Shown piece by piece: positions 29,481-38,148 of a DNA stretch of 64,000 bases. The number at the start of each line of letters is the position of its first letter. Position 1 is the first letter of the stretch. Origin of the DNA: Nocardioides nitrophenolicus (lineage in GTDB: Bacteria > Actinomycetota > Actinomycetes > Propionibacteriales > Nocardioidaceae); the NCBI RefSeq assembly GCF_016907515.1, contig NZ_JAFBBY010000001.1, forward strand, positions 2,294,001 through 2,358,000, written 5' to 3'. The notes beneath the pieces are model-generated. The model was not told the DNA's origin and did not search any database. It saw nothing but the letters and a program-made list of their open reading frames with translations. Both the position numbers and the translations under genes were made by a program.

Positions 29481-29532
29481 ACAGACCGAGGGAAGGATGT
29501 GCCACCCCGGGCCGGGTGGCGCACGTCACGTC

Positions 29533-29649
29533 CCGCTGTAACACGGCGTCCACCCCACTACTCGGCGCCTGTCAGCGGAACGGCCGCGATTTCGGGCCGG
29601 TTTCTGCTGAGAAGTGGCGACCAGTCGGGTGGACCGCGTGTTACAGCGG
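29533..29649. repeat. 117-bp intergenic palindromic element
   Basis: Terminal arms 29533-29555 and 29627-29649 match at 21 of 23 positions (CCGCTGTAACACG and its complement are exact). Inside are further pairs, CCACTACTC with GAGAAGTGG and GGCC with GGCC around a GCGATTTCG loop. The whole can fold into one long structured hairpin. It fills the gap between desA and the VOC gene; no ORF or promoter is convincing inside it. It resembles a miniature repeat or structured RNA rather than a simple terminator. Confidence 0.65.
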
Positions 29650-29657
29650 TGGCGCCG

Positions 29658-30185
29658 CTACCCCGCCCGCCCCAACAGCTCCACCATCAGCGCCAGGTCG
29701 GCCCGCGGCCCGCCCGGCGTGTCCGCGCCGTACGTCGCGATCTCGGCGTCGAGGTCGAGCGGCCGGGTCGGCGCGACGCCGGGGACCAGCTCCTCGCGCA
29801 GGCGCGCGTCGGGGACCAGCCAGGTCAGCTCGAACTCGATCCCGTCGGGGTCGCGGCAGTAGAGGGCCTTGGTGCTGGCGTGGTCGGCCATGCCGGTCAG
29901 GGCGCCGGCGGCCGCGAGCCGGTCGCGGGCGGCGGCCAGGTCGGCGAGGGTCTCGACCTCCCAGGCGAGGTGGTACAGCCCGACCGCACCGTCGGCGGAG
30001 CGCGGCGAGCGGGCCTGGAACAGGCCGAGATCGTGGTCGTTGGCGGACTTCGCGCCGCGCAGGAAGGCGCCGCCGGGGAAGTCGAAGGGCAGCCTCTCGA
30101 AGCCGAGCACGTCGCAGTAGAACGCGACGCTGCGCTCCACGTCGGAGACGAACAGGACGGCGTGGTTGAGGCTTCGGATCGACAC
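29658..30185 (-). CDS. VOC-family (glyoxalase/extradiol dioxygenase fold) protein
   Basis: This 175-residue protein has two VOC half-modules. The first begins LNHAVLFVSDVERSVAFYCDVLGF and the second YHLAWEVETLADLAAARDRL, ending in the metal-ligand region LYCRDPDGIEFELTW. His8, His72-like and the Glu of FELTW are candidate metal ligands. This resembles catechol 2,3-dioxygenase-like and bleomycin-resistance relatives; the reaction is unknown. GTG 30185 follows GGGAG at 5 bp. It stands alone between the palindromic element and phoX. Confidence 0.75.
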   Translation of the reverse strand: MSIRSLNHAVLFVSDVERSVAFYCDVLGFERLPFDFPGGAFLRGAKSANDHDLGLFQARSPRSADGAVGLYHLAWEVETLADLAAARDRLAAAGALTGMADHASTKALYCRDPDGIEFELTWLVPDARLREELVPGVAPTRPLDLDAEIATYGADTPGGPRADLALMVELLGRAG

Positions 30186-30291
30186 CGCGGCTCCCGGGGC
30201 AGGGCTGATCGCCCGGTGCGATCGGCTCCCACGACGCTAGTCGCCAGAACGCCGCCGACGCACCGGGCTCTCGCCCAGCGGAACCCGGGTC

Positions 30292-31752
30292 TCAGCCCAG
30301 GTACTTCTCCCACGGCCCGGTGATCGCGAAGGTCAGGCCGGGGGTCTGCATGTTGACGAACAGCACCTTGCCGTCCTCGGAGAAGGTCGGCCCGGTGAAC
30401 TCGGAGTCGTTGAGCATGTTCCGCGCGATCGCCTGGGTCGGTCCGTACGGCGTCGCGGACAGCACGTGCGAGGCGCCGTTGCCGTCCTCGGCGAGGACGA
30501 GCGAGCCCCACGGGGTGACGGTGACGTTGTCGGGGCCGTCGAAGGTGAGGTCGTCGTAGCGGGCGGCGGCGCCGGACGCGGCGGTCTTCTGGTGCGGGAA
30601 GTAGCTGACCAGCTGGATGGTCTCGTCCTTGTAGTCGTAGAACCACACCATCCCGTCGTGGGGGACGGCGTCCGCGGGCAGGTCGCCGTCGGAGAAGGCG
30701 TAGGAGTTGACGACGTACACGCCGCGGTCGGTGCCCCAGACCCCCTCGAACTTCTTGCCGCGGGTGACCTCGCCGTCCGCGAACTGCTTGCGGGTCGAGA
30801 CGGTGCGGGCGTCGCGGTCGGGCACCGGCTTCCAGCGGACGGGGAAGGGCAGGCCGAGCTGGGCCGAGGTCAGGTAGGCGACGTCGGGCAGGACCGAGCC
30901 GTCGGGCATCAGGATCTGCATCGCGGCCAGCACGCCGGCGTCGTCGGCGAGCCGGTCGGCGAGGTCGGGGCCGAGCTCGACGCCGCGCGGGGCGGTCCAG
31001 CGGTAGAACAGGCCGTTCGGGCCGGAGGCGTCCTCGGAGAGGAAGACGTGCTTGCGGGCCCGGTCGACCGCGAGCGCCTCGTGGGCGTAGCGGCCGAATG
31101 CCTTGATCGGCTTGGGGTTGGTGCGGCCGTCGTGGAAGACCTCGAAGACGTAGCCGTGGTCCTTGGCGTAGGTGCCGCTCTTGCCGTTGCCGCTCCAGGT
31201 CTTGCCGGCGCGGTCCTCGGTCTCCTCGCAGGTCAGCCAGGTGCCCCACGGGGTGGGCCCGCCGGCGCAGTTGGTCGAGGTGCCGGAGATGCCGACGGTC
31301 TCGCCGAGGTTGCGGCCCCGGTCGTCGGTGCGGATGACCGTGCAGCCGCCGGCGTCGATCGCGCCCTCGTCGTAGACCGTCCCCGCGATGTGGGGTACGC
31401 CGAGCGGCGAGCCGGCCTTCAGCTCGTGGTTCTGGATGAGGCGGTAGCGACCACGGCCGGTGGAGAACACGGCGGTGCCGTCGTGGGCGTTGGGGGTGAG
31501 GGCGCCCTCGTCGAGGCGGGTGACCCCGGCCCGGGTGACGACGGCGTACGCGAAGCCGGCGGGCAGCGCGAGCACGCCGGCCGGGTCGTCCTGCAGCGGC
31601 GGGAACGGGGTGGCGCCGCGGCCCCGGCCACGGCCCCGGTCGTCGTGGCCCTGCCCGGGCGCGGCCTGGGCGAGGGAGGGCATGGCGCCGGTGACGGCGA
31701 AGCCGACGCCGGCGGCACCGCCGGCGAGCATGGTGCGGCGAGAAGCGGTCAT
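30292..31752 (-). CDS. PhoX-family (DUF839) phosphatase, Tat-exported
   Basis: This 486-residue protein has a twin-arginine signal (TASRRTMLAGG, then a hydrophobic stretch to AQAA). A low-complexity GRGRGRG linker is followed by the DUF839/PhoX beta-propeller. Conserved parts include NHELKAGSPLG, CAGGPTPWGTWLTCEE, GRYAHEALAVD and a C-terminal PDNVTVTPWGSLVLAEDG. PhoX enzymes are Ca/Fe-dependent phosphatases exported folded. ATG 31752 has only a weak ribosome site. About 80 bp upstream, GTTCACCTCGG on the minus strand resembles one unit of a PHO box, fitting phosphate-starvation control. Confidence 0.86.
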   Translation of the reverse strand: MTASRRTMLAGGAAGVGFAVTGAMPSLAQAAPGQGHDDRGRGRGRGATPFPPLQDDPAGVLALPAGFAYAVVTRAGVTRLDEGALTPNAHDGTAVFSTGRGRYRLIQNHELKAGSPLGVPHIAGTVYDEGAIDAGGCTVIRTDDRGRNLGETVGISGTSTNCAGGPTPWGTWLTCEETEDRAGKTWSGNGKSGTYAKDHGYVFEVFHDGRTNPKPIKAFGRYAHEALAVDRARKHVFLSEDASGPNGLFYRWTAPRGVELGPDLADRLADDAGVLAAMQILMPDGSVLPDVAYLTSAQLGLPFPVRWKPVPDRDARTVSTRKQFADGEVTRGKKFEGVWGTDRGVYVVNSYAFSDGDLPADAVPHDGMVWFYDYKDETIQLVSYFPHQKTAASGAAARYDDLTFDGPDNVTVTPWGSLVLAEDGNGASHVLSATPYGPTQAIARNMLNDSEFTGPTFSEDGKVLFVNMQTPGLTFAITGPWEKYLG

Positions 31753-31832
31753 CAGAGGTGGCTCTTTCAGTGAGGCGATGGGAGGAAGCCAGCCGGCCCA
31801 GCCAACTCCTCCCCGGTGGCGGCCGGTTGTCC

Positions 31833-31843
31833 CCGAGGTGAAC
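31833..31843 (-). promoter_or_regulatory. Possible PHO-box unit upstream of phoX
   Basis: On the minus strand GTTCACCTCGG matches the GTTCACC half of the actinobacterial 11-bp PhoP direct-repeat unit. The adjacent unit (GGACAACCGGC) matches poorly. The remaining 250 bp between phoX and the DUF485 gene hold a GGGAGGA/TCCTCCC inverted pair (31780-31786 and 31807-31813) and the downstream promoter. Confidence 0.3.
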
Positions 31844-31950
31844 AGCCGTGGCCGACCGTTCGTCGCGTCGTACCGACCGCTGACCGACAACCCGCGCCCA
31901 CTCGTCGCGCAGCCCGCCCGCACCCCTCCCGGCGTAAGCGCGCTCGCTCC

Positions 31951-31981
31951 TAGCGTCGGAACGTCCGTGACCCCCGTCACA
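31951..31981 (+). promoter_or_regulatory. -10 box and Crp/GlxR-like site for the acetate symporter operon
   Basis: TAGCGT at 31951-31956 is a likely -10. CGTGA-CCCCCG-TCACA at 31966-31981 matches the TGTGA-N6-TCACA consensus at 9 of 10 specified bases. Its place downstream of the -10 suggests repression or roadblock by the cAMP-binding regulator. Confidence 0.55.
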
Positions 31982-32003
31982 TCCCCATCCGAGGAGGCCC
32001 GTC

Positions 32004-32363
32004 GTGACGTCCGACATCTCGCCCCATGACATGGCTGCACGCCATGACCCCGTGTACGACGAGCTCCACGCCTCGCCGGAGTTCACCGAGCTGAAGCGGC
32101 GCTACCGCGGCTTCGTGTTCCCCGCGACCCTCGCGTTCCTCAGCTGGTACCTGCTCTACGTCGTGCTCTCGAACTGGGCCGGCGACTTCATGAGCAAGCA
32201 GGTCGTCGGCAACGTCAACGTGGCCCTGGTGTTCGGGCTGCTGCAGTTCGCCACGACCTTCCTCATCGCCTGGCTCTACGCGCGCTACTCCAGCGCCCGC
32301 CTCGACCCGCTGGCCGGCGAGCTCGACGCGCGGTACGTCGCCCACCAGGGGGGTGAGCGCTGA
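32004..32363 (+). CDS. DUF485 membrane protein (YjcH family)
   Basis: This 119-residue protein has two membrane helices (FPATLAFLSWYLLYVVL and VNVALVFGLLQFATTFLIAW) and a short C-terminal tail. DUF485 proteins are almost always encoded directly before acetate/solute:sodium symporters, and here the stop overlaps the symporter ATG by one base (TGATG). The family is thought to assist the symporter; its exact role is unknown. GTG 32004 has a strong GAGGAGG site at 6 bp. Confidence 0.85.
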   Translation: MTSDISPHDMAARHDPVYDELHASPEFTELKRRYRGFVFPATLAFLSWYLLYVVLSNWAGDFMSKQVVGNVNVALVFGLLQFATTFLIAWLYARYSSARLDPLAGELDARYVAHQGGER

Positions 32364-33967
32364 TGGACCACCAGCTGCTCACCACCCTGCTGTTCCTCGC
32401 CGTCGTCGCACTCACCCTCGGGATCACGATCTGGGCGAGCCGGCAGACGTCCGGCACCGCCGACTTCTACGCCGGCGGCCGCAGCTTCTCGGGCATCCAG
32501 AACGGCTTCGCGATCGGCGGCGACTACATGTCGGCCGCGTCCTTCCTCGGCATCTCCGGCGCCATCGCGCTCTCGGGGTACGACGGCTTCCTCTACTCGA
32601 TCGGCTTCCTCGTCGCCTGGCTGGTCGCCCTGTTGCTGGTGGCCGAGATGCTGCGCAACTCGGGCCGGTACACGATGGCCGACCAGCTGGCGTACCGGAT
32701 GAAGCAGCGCCCGGTGCGGATGGCCGCGGCGACGTCGACGGTCGTGGTGTCGATCTTCTACCTGCTGGCCCAGATGGTCGGCGCGGGCGCGCTGGTCGCG
32801 CTCCTGCTCGGCGCGGACAGCCAGGCGCTGAAGAACCTGACCATCATCGGGGTCGGCGCGCTGATGATCTTCTACGTCACCATCGGCGGCATGAAGGGCA
32901 CCACCTGGGTGCAGATCGTGAAGGCGATCCTGCTCATGGTGGGCTCGGCGCTGATCGTCGTCCTGGTGCTCGCGCACTTCCACTTCAACCTGTCCGAGCT
33001 GCTCGGCACCGCCGCGTCCAACACCGGCAAGGGCCAGGCCTTCCTCGAGCCGGGGCTGAAGTACGGCATCGACACCACCAGCAAGATCGACTTCCTCAGC
33101 CTCGGCCTGGCGCTCGTGCTCGGCACCGCGGGCCTGCCGCACATCCTGATCCGCTTCTACACCGTCCCGACGGCGCGCGACGCCCGCAAGTCGGTGCTCT
33201 GGGCGATCGGCCTGATCGGCGTGTTCTACCTGTTCACGCTGGTCCTCGGGTTCGGCGCGGCCGCGATGCTCAAGGGCGACAAGGCGGCCGAGGTCGCCGC
33301 GTCCGGCGGCAACCTCGCCTCGCCCCTGCTCGCCGAGGAGGTCGGCGGCGGCGCCGGGTCTACCGGCGGGGCGATCCTGCTCGCCTTCATCGCGGCGGTG
33401 GCGTTCGCGACCATCCTCGCCGTCGTCGCGGGCCTGACCCTGACCTCGTCGACCTCGGTCGCCCACGACATCTACAACAGCGTGGTCAAGGGCGGTACGG
33501 CGAGCGAGCACGACGAGATCAAGGTGACCCGGATCGCCGCGGCCGTGATCGGCGTGATCGCGATCGCGCTGGCGATCCCGGCCCAGAAGCTCAACATCGC
33601 CTTCCTCGTCGCGCTCGCCTTCGCGGTGGCGGCCTCCGCCAACCTCCCGGCGATCGTCTACAACATGTTCTGGAAGCGCTTCAACACCCGTGGTGCGACC
33701 TGGGGCATCTACGGCGGCCTGCTGGCCTCGGTCGGGCTGGTGTTCTTCTCGCCCGTCGTCTCGGGCTCGGAGACCGCCCTGGTGACCGGCGCGGACTGGT
33801 CCTGGTTCCCGCTGAGCAACCCCGGGATCATCTCGATCCCGCTCGGCTTCTTCTTCGGCTGGCTCGGCACCGTGACCTCGCACGAGCCGTCCGCTCAAGA
33901 GCGGTTCACCGAGCTCGAGGTGCGCGCGCTCACCGGCGCGGGCGCCGAGCAGGCCGTCCAGCACTGA
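32363..33967 (+). CDS. actP: Cation/acetate (monocarboxylate) symporter, SSS family
   Basis: This 534-residue solute:sodium symporter has about 13 membrane segments. It shows the family motifs TADFYAGGRSFSGIQNG, the discontinuous first helix GGDYMSAASFLGISG, GTAGLPHILIRFYTVP and VAHDIYNSV. These match ActP/MctC acetate-pyruvate-propionate carriers. It works with the acetyl-CoA synthetase encoded just downstream, which activates imported acetate. A strong hairpin follows the stop, so acs has its own promoter. Confidence 0.9.
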   Translation: MDHQLLTTLLFLAVVALTLGITIWASRQTSGTADFYAGGRSFSGIQNGFAIGGDYMSAASFLGISGAIALSGYDGFLYSIGFLVAWLVALLLVAEMLRNSGRYTMADQLAYRMKQRPVRMAAATSTVVVSIFYLLAQMVGAGALVALLLGADSQALKNLTIIGVGALMIFYVTIGGMKGTTWVQIVKAILLMVGSALIVVLVLAHFHFNLSELLGTAASNTGKGQAFLEPGLKYGIDTTSKIDFLSLGLALVLGTAGLPHILIRFYTVPTARDARKSVLWAIGLIGVFYLFTLVLGFGAAAMLKGDKAAEVAASGGNLASPLLAEEVGGGAGSTGGAILLAFIAAVAFATILAVVAGLTLTSSTSVAHDIYNSVVKGGTASEHDEIKVTRIAAAVIGVIAIALAIPAQKLNIAFLVALAFAVAASANLPAIVYNMFWKRFNTRGATWGIYGGLLASVGLVFFSPVVSGSETALVTGADWSWFPLSNPGIISIPLGFFFGWLGTVTSHEPSAQERFTELEVRALTGAGAEQAVQH

Positions 33968-33978
33968 CCCCGCGACCT

Positions 33979-34011
33979 GGAGGCCGGGACGGGGAACCCG
34001 TCCCGGCCTCC
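33979..34011 (+). terminator. Hairpin terminator after the acetate symporter gene
   Basis: GGAGGCCGGGACGGG (33979-33993) and CCCGTCCCGGCCTCC (33997-34011) form a perfect 15-bp stem with a GAA loop 12 bp after the stop codon. Confidence 0.8.
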
Positions 34012-34039
34012 GGCACGAGCAACCCTCGTGCAACCCCTG

Positions 34040-34081
34040 GTGACCACACTTCCCGTGGGCCCTAATGTGACCTGTGGCACC
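34040..34081 (+). promoter_or_regulatory. acs promoter with Crp/GlxR-like half-conserved site
   Basis: TAATGT (34063-34068) is a good -10 with GTGACC 17 bp upstream as a poor -35. TGTGA-CCTGTG-GCACC (34066-34081) has a perfect left half and a degenerate right half of the cAMP-regulator site. A similar better site precedes the symporter operon. Confidence 0.45.
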
Positions 34082-34102
34082 CGAATCGATCAGGAGAGAA
34101 CC

Positions 34103-36076
34103 GTGAGCGACCAGACAGCCGAGACCCTCGCCAACCTGCTGAAGGAGGACCGGCGCTTCGAGCCGCCCGCCGAGCTGGCCGCTGCCGCCAACGTGACGGC
34201 CGACGCGTACGCCGCCGCCAAGGCGGACCGCGAGGGCTTCTGGGCCGAGCAGGCCGAGCGGCTGTCGTGGGACACGAAGTGGGAGCGGGTCCTCGACTGG
34301 GACAACCCGCCCTTCGCCAAGTGGTACGTCGGAGGGAGGCTCAACGCGGCGTACAACTGCGTCGACCGGCACGTCGAGGCCGGCCGGGGCGACAAGGTCG
34401 CGATCCACTGGGTCGGCGAGCCCGAGGGCGACACCCGCGACCTCACCTACGCCCAGCTCAAGGACGAGGTCTCCAAGGCCGCGAACGCGCTCACCGACCT
34501 CGGCGTGGGCGCCGGCGACCGGGTCGCGATCTACCTGCCGATGATCCCCGAGGCCGTGGTCACGATGCTGGCCTGCGCCCGGATCGGCGCCCCCCACACC
34601 GTGGTGTTCGGCGGCTTCTCCGCCGACGCGCTCGCCTCGCGGCTCGACGACTGCCAGGCCAAGGTGGTCGTGACCGCTGACGGCGGCTACCGCCGCGGCA
34701 CGGCCTCCGCGCTCAAGCCGGCGGTCGACGAGGCCCGCACCAAGACCGACGTGGTCGAGAAGGTGCTCGTGATCCGGCGTACCGGTCAGGACGTGGCCTG
34801 GGACGAGAGCACCGACGTGTGGTGGCACGACGCCGTCGACGGCGCGTCGAGCGAGCACAGCCCCGAGGCGTTCGACTCCGAGCACCCGCTCTACGTCATG
34901 TACACCTCCGGCACGACCGGCAAGCCGAAGGGCATCCTGCACACGACCGGCGGCTACCTCACCGGTGCGGCGTACACCCACCACGCGGTGTTCGACCTGA
35001 AGCCGGAGACCGACGTCTACTGGTGCACCGCCGACATCGGCTGGGTGACCGGGCACTCCTACATCGTCTACGGCCCGCTCGCCAACGGCGTGACCCAGGT
35101 GCTCTACGAGGGCACGCCCGACTCCCCCGAGCCGGGCCGCTGGTGGAAGATCATCCAGGACTACAAGGTCACGCTCTTCTACACCGCGCCCACCGCGATC
35201 CGCTCGTTCATGAAGCAGGGCCACGAGATCCCCGACCGCTACGACCTGTCGTCGCTGCGGATCCTCGGCTCGGTCGGCGAGCCGATCAACCCGGAGGCCT
35301 ACGTCTGGTACCGCCACGTCATCGGCGGCGACCGCACCCCCGTCGTCGACACCTGGTGGCAGACCGAGACGGGCGCGGTGATGATCTCCCCGCTGCCCGG
35401 CGTCACGGCCGGCAAGCCCGGCTCAGCGATGACCGCGATCCCCGGTATCGAGGCCGATGTCGTCGACGACGAGGGCCACTCCGTGCCCAACGGCTCGGGC
35501 GGCTACCTCGTGGTCACCTCCCCGTGGCCCTCGATGCTGCGCACCATCTGGGGCGACGACGACAGGTACGTCGACACCTACTGGTCGCGCTTCAAGAAGG
35601 AGGGCTTCTACTTCGCCGGCGACGGCGCGAAGAAGGACGACGACGGCGACATCTGGGTGCTGGGCCGGGTCGACGACGTCATGAACGTCTCCGGCCACCG
35701 GCTCTCCACGACCGAGATCGAGTCCGCCCTGGTCTCCCACCCGAAGGTCGCCGAGGCCGCCGTGGTCGGCGCCTCGGACCCCGACACCGGCCAGGCGGTC
35801 GTCGCCTACGTCATCCTCCGCAACGAGGCCGGCGACGGCGGCGCGGATATCGTGAAGGAGCTCTCCGACCACGTCCGCAAGGAGATCGGCCCGATCGCCA
35901 AGCCGCGGCAGATCATGATCGTCCCCGAGCTGCCGAAGACCCGCTCGGGCAAGATCATGCGCCGCCTGCTGCGCGACGTCGCCGAGGGCCGCACGGTCGG
36001 CGACACCCAGACCCTCGCCGACGCCTCGATCATGGACCTGATCTCCGCCGGCCAGGCCACCTCCACCGAGGACTGA
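34103..36076 (+). CDS. acs: Acetyl-CoA synthetase
   Basis: This 657-residue AMP-forming enzyme makes acetyl-CoA from acetate, ATP and CoA. It shows the P-loop YTSGTTGKPKG, VVFGGFSADAL, WCTADIGWVTGHSY, DTWWQTETGA and the hinge GRVDDVMNVSGHRLST. The C-terminal catalytic lysine motif PKTRSGKIMRR is the site normally acetylated for control. GTG 34103 follows AGGAG at 6 bp. An ATG-less extension upstream is open but lies over the promoter. It acts with the symporter upstream in acetate use. Confidence 0.96.
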   Translation: MSDQTAETLANLLKEDRRFEPPAELAAAANVTADAYAAAKADREGFWAEQAERLSWDTKWERVLDWDNPPFAKWYVGGRLNAAYNCVDRHVEAGRGDKVAIHWVGEPEGDTRDLTYAQLKDEVSKAANALTDLGVGAGDRVAIYLPMIPEAVVTMLACARIGAPHTVVFGGFSADALASRLDDCQAKVVVTADGGYRRGTASALKPAVDEARTKTDVVEKVLVIRRTGQDVAWDESTDVWWHDAVDGASSEHSPEAFDSEHPLYVMYTSGTTGKPKGILHTTGGYLTGAAYTHHAVFDLKPETDVYWCTADIGWVTGHSYIVYGPLANGVTQVLYEGTPDSPEPGRWWKIIQDYKVTLFYTAPTAIRSFMKQGHEIPDRYDLSSLRILGSVGEPINPEAYVWYRHVIGGDRTPVVDTWWQTETGAVMISPLPGVTAGKPGSAMTAIPGIEADVVDDEGHSVPNGSGGYLVVTSPWPSMLRTIWGDDDRYVDTYWSRFKKEGFYFAGDGAKKDDDGDIWVLGRVDDVMNVSGHRLSTTEIESALVSHPKVAEAAVVGASDPDTGQAVVAYVILRNEAGDGGADIVKELSDHVRKEIGPIAKPRQIMIVPELPKTRSGKIMRRLLRDVAEGRTVGDTQTLADASIMDLISAGQATSTED

Positions 36077-36122
36077 CCCCTCGCATCGCCTTTCTGCGAA
36101 GCAAGGCGCCGCAGCAGCCCCA

Positions 36123-36155
36123 CGACGGCCCATCGTCCCCGACGATGGGCCGTCG
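36123..36155 (+). terminator. Hairpin terminator after acs
   Basis: CGACGGCCCATCGTC (36123-36137) and GACGATGGGCCGTCG (36141-36155) form a perfect 15-bp stem with a CCC loop, 47 bp after the acs stop. Confidence 0.8.
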
Positions 36156-36214
36156 GCTGTCCGTGGCCCGGGCGCCGGTCTGCTCTGCCGGACCCGACCG
36201 AGGGGTGATCGACC

Positions 36215-37483
36215 ATGTCCCGCCGCGCCACACTCCCGCTGCTCGCCGTCGCACTGATCGGCGGCGGACTCTCGTCCGCCGGCCTCGCGGCCGGACCGGC
36301 GGCCGCGCAGCCCGCGGCCCCCGCCGGATGGGCGGTGGTGGGCTCGTTCTCCGTCGCATCGCCGCTCCAGCTCGCCGTCTCCCCGACCGGGGACGTCTGG
36401 GTGACCCGGGACGGCGGCCTGGTGAGCCGGTTCAACCCGAGCGGCCAGCAGCTCGCGCTGATCGATCCCCCCGGTGAGTTCGTCGACGGGATCGACGTCG
36501 ACGCCGCCGGCAACGCCCACGTCGTCGATCCCGAGCTCGACGCCGACGGACCCGCGGTGCGGGTGCTCGGCCCGAGTGGCGCGGTGCTGCGCAGCTACGC
36601 GCCCCGCGGCGAGCAGGACGGCCAGGCCGAGTTCAACCCGAGCGACCTCGCCCTCGACTCCTCCGGCAGTGCGTATCTCTTCGAGTCCGACGTCCGCACG
36701 GGGTGGCACGACGAGTACCGCGCCAAGTACGACGCCGCCGGCGCCCGGCTCTGGAAGCGAGGCAGTCACAACGCCCCCGGCGTCTTCGCCCAGCAGCAGG
36801 CCGTCGCCGCCGCGCCCGACGGGCGCTTCTTCGTCATCGACCAGCACCTCGAGCAGGTGATCTCCTACGACGCCAACGGGACCGAGACCCGGCGCTGGGG
36901 GCAGTTCGGCACGGCCGACGGCCAGTTCAACGAGGCGGAGTCCCTCACGGTCTCACCCCGCGGCACCCTGTTCGTGGTCGACAAGACCGACCGGATCCAG
37001 GAGTTCACCACCGACGGCCAGCTGGTCCAGGTGCTCCGGGTTCAGCTCGACCCCGCCGCGGCCGGTAGGCACATCGACCTCGACTTCGGGCCGGACGGCT
37101 CGCTGTTCGTCCTCGACGGCGACTACTTCGGGTCGGGCCGGGTGCTCCGGATCGCCGGCCTGACCACCCCGGCCGTCGCGCTCGACGGCACCCGGCTCAA
37201 GGTGAGGAAGGGCAAGGCGCGACTCAGCCTGACCTGCGCCACCGCACCCTGCGCCGGCAAGGTGACGATCCGGGCGACGACCAAGGGGAAGCGGAAGGGA
37301 CCGGTGCTGGCCAAGGGCAGGTACGCCCTCGGCGCCGGCGTGAGCGCCGTGGTGAAGGTCAGGCTGACCAAGGCCGGCCGGCTCGCGCTCGCCCGGAAGC
37401 GTGCGGCGAAGGTGCGGGTGAGCGTCCAGGTCGACGGCGGCTCGTCGGCGGTCGCGACGGGGAAGCTGGTCCGCGGCCGCTGA
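36215..37483 (+). CDS. Secreted NHL/beta-propeller repeat protein
   Basis: This 422-residue protein has a signal peptide (MSRRATLPLLAVALIGGGL to PAAAQPAAPAG). It has about six propeller-like blades with repeats of the form LxVSPTGDVWVTR, IDVDAAGNAHVVD, VAAAPDGRFFVID and LTVSPRGTLFVVD. The last 100 residues are a Lys/Arg-rich domain (TLKVRKGKARLSLTC, two Cys) as seen at the end of many Nocardioides-type surface proteins. No enzymatic motif is seen; it may bind a ligand or partner outside the cell. AGGGGTGA precedes ATG 36215. Confidence 0.72.
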   Translation: MSRRATLPLLAVALIGGGLSSAGLAAGPAAAQPAAPAGWAVVGSFSVASPLQLAVSPTGDVWVTRDGGLVSRFNPSGQQLALIDPPGEFVDGIDVDAAGNAHVVDPELDADGPAVRVLGPSGAVLRSYAPRGEQDGQAEFNPSDLALDSSGSAYLFESDVRTGWHDEYRAKYDAAGARLWKRGSHNAPGVFAQQQAVAAAPDGRFFVIDQHLEQVISYDANGTETRRWGQFGTADGQFNEAESLTVSPRGTLFVVDKTDRIQEFTTDGQLVQVLRVQLDPAAAGRHIDLDFGPDGSLFVLDGDYFGSGRVLRIAGLTTPAVALDGTRLKVRKGKARLSLTCATAPCAGKVTIRATTKGKRKGPVLAKGRYALGAGVSAVVKVRLTKAGRLALARKRAAKVRVSVQVDGGSSAVATGKLVRGR

Positions 37484-37502
37484 GCGATCCGCGCGCGTGG
37501 GC

Positions 37503-37532
37503 CGTCCGGTCGGGATCAGTCCCGGCCGGACG
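37503..37532. terminator. Bidirectional hairpin between NHL gene and a convergent hypothetical gene
   Basis: CGTCCGG...GGGA pairs with TCCC...CCGGACG around a TCAG loop, giving a 13-bp stem with one G-T pair. The loop contains the stop codon of the minus-strand gene. Confidence 0.65.
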
Positions 37533-37899
37533 TGCGGAGGGCGGCCAGCGCGGCGGCGTACGGATCCGGGGCCTGCTGCGCGCTCCTGCCCTCGCGCAGG
37601 AGCACGACGTGGAGGCCCTGGCTGTCGACCGGGATCCGCGCCGCCAGGTAGGCGTGCTCCCACCGCAGCACGATCTCCAGGCCCACCGCATACGTGGGCT
37701 CGGCCATCGCGGTCGTGGTGAGGAACCGGGTCCGCTGCGTCAGCCCGCCCAGCGCCGCGACCTTGGCCCGGACCTCCTTGAACGACTGCACCGCCTTGGC
37801 GCCGGGCGCGAAGACCTCGGCGAACACGCGCGCCGCGGCCACGGCCGCGCCGTCGGCGAAGAGGCGGTCGAGGCCGGCGTCGGCGTCCGGCTCACCCAT
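37516..37899 (-). CDS. Conserved hypothetical protein, 127 residues
   Basis: No family was recognised. The protein is soluble, without signal or membrane segment. A helical N-terminal half (FAEVFAPGAKAVQSFKEVRAKV) is followed by a mixed part with LRWEHAYLAARIPVDSQGLHVVLLR, a likely beta hairpin. Its ATG at 37899 overlaps the end of the upstream 57-residue gene by 8 bp, so both are probably made together. The stop lies in the loop of the downstream terminator hairpin. Confidence 0.55.
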   Translation of the reverse strand: MGEPDADAGLDRLFADGAAVAAARVFAEVFAPGAKAVQSFKEVRAKVAALGGLTQRTRFLTTTAMAEPTYAVGLEIVLRWEHAYLAARIPVDSQGLHVVLLREGRSAQQAPDPYAAALAALRTSGRD

Positions 37900-38065
37900 C
37901 GTGGGCGCCCTGGCCCTCCAGCTCCGCGACCCGCGCCTCGAGCGCCCGGATCCGGTCGTAGAGATCGACCAGGGTGACGCCGTTGGCGACGACACCGGAG
38001 CGGTTCCAGTGACGACGGACGTAGTCTTCACGAGTCTCGCCCGCCTGCTGACGAAAGATGCCCAT
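37892..38065 (-). CDS. Small hypothetical protein with coiled-coil C-terminus, 57 residues
   Basis: ATG 38065 has GGGAG 6 bp upstream; an earlier in-frame GTG at 38098 lacks one. The sequence MGIFRQQAGETREDYVRRHW is followed by a heptad-like segment (LVDLYDRIRALEARVAELEG) that may form a short coiled coil. Function unknown. It overlaps the downstream 127-residue gene by 8 bp. Confidence 0.55.
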   Translation of the reverse strand: MGIFRQQAGETREDYVRRHWNRSGVVANGVTLVDLYDRIRALEARVAELEGQGAHDG

Positions 38066-38148
38066 CGCGTTCTCCCGAGTGTCGGTATGGATCGTCACAG
38101 GTCGCCTGCATCATCGCACCCGGGTGGATGTCCAAGGAGGAACCTGCC

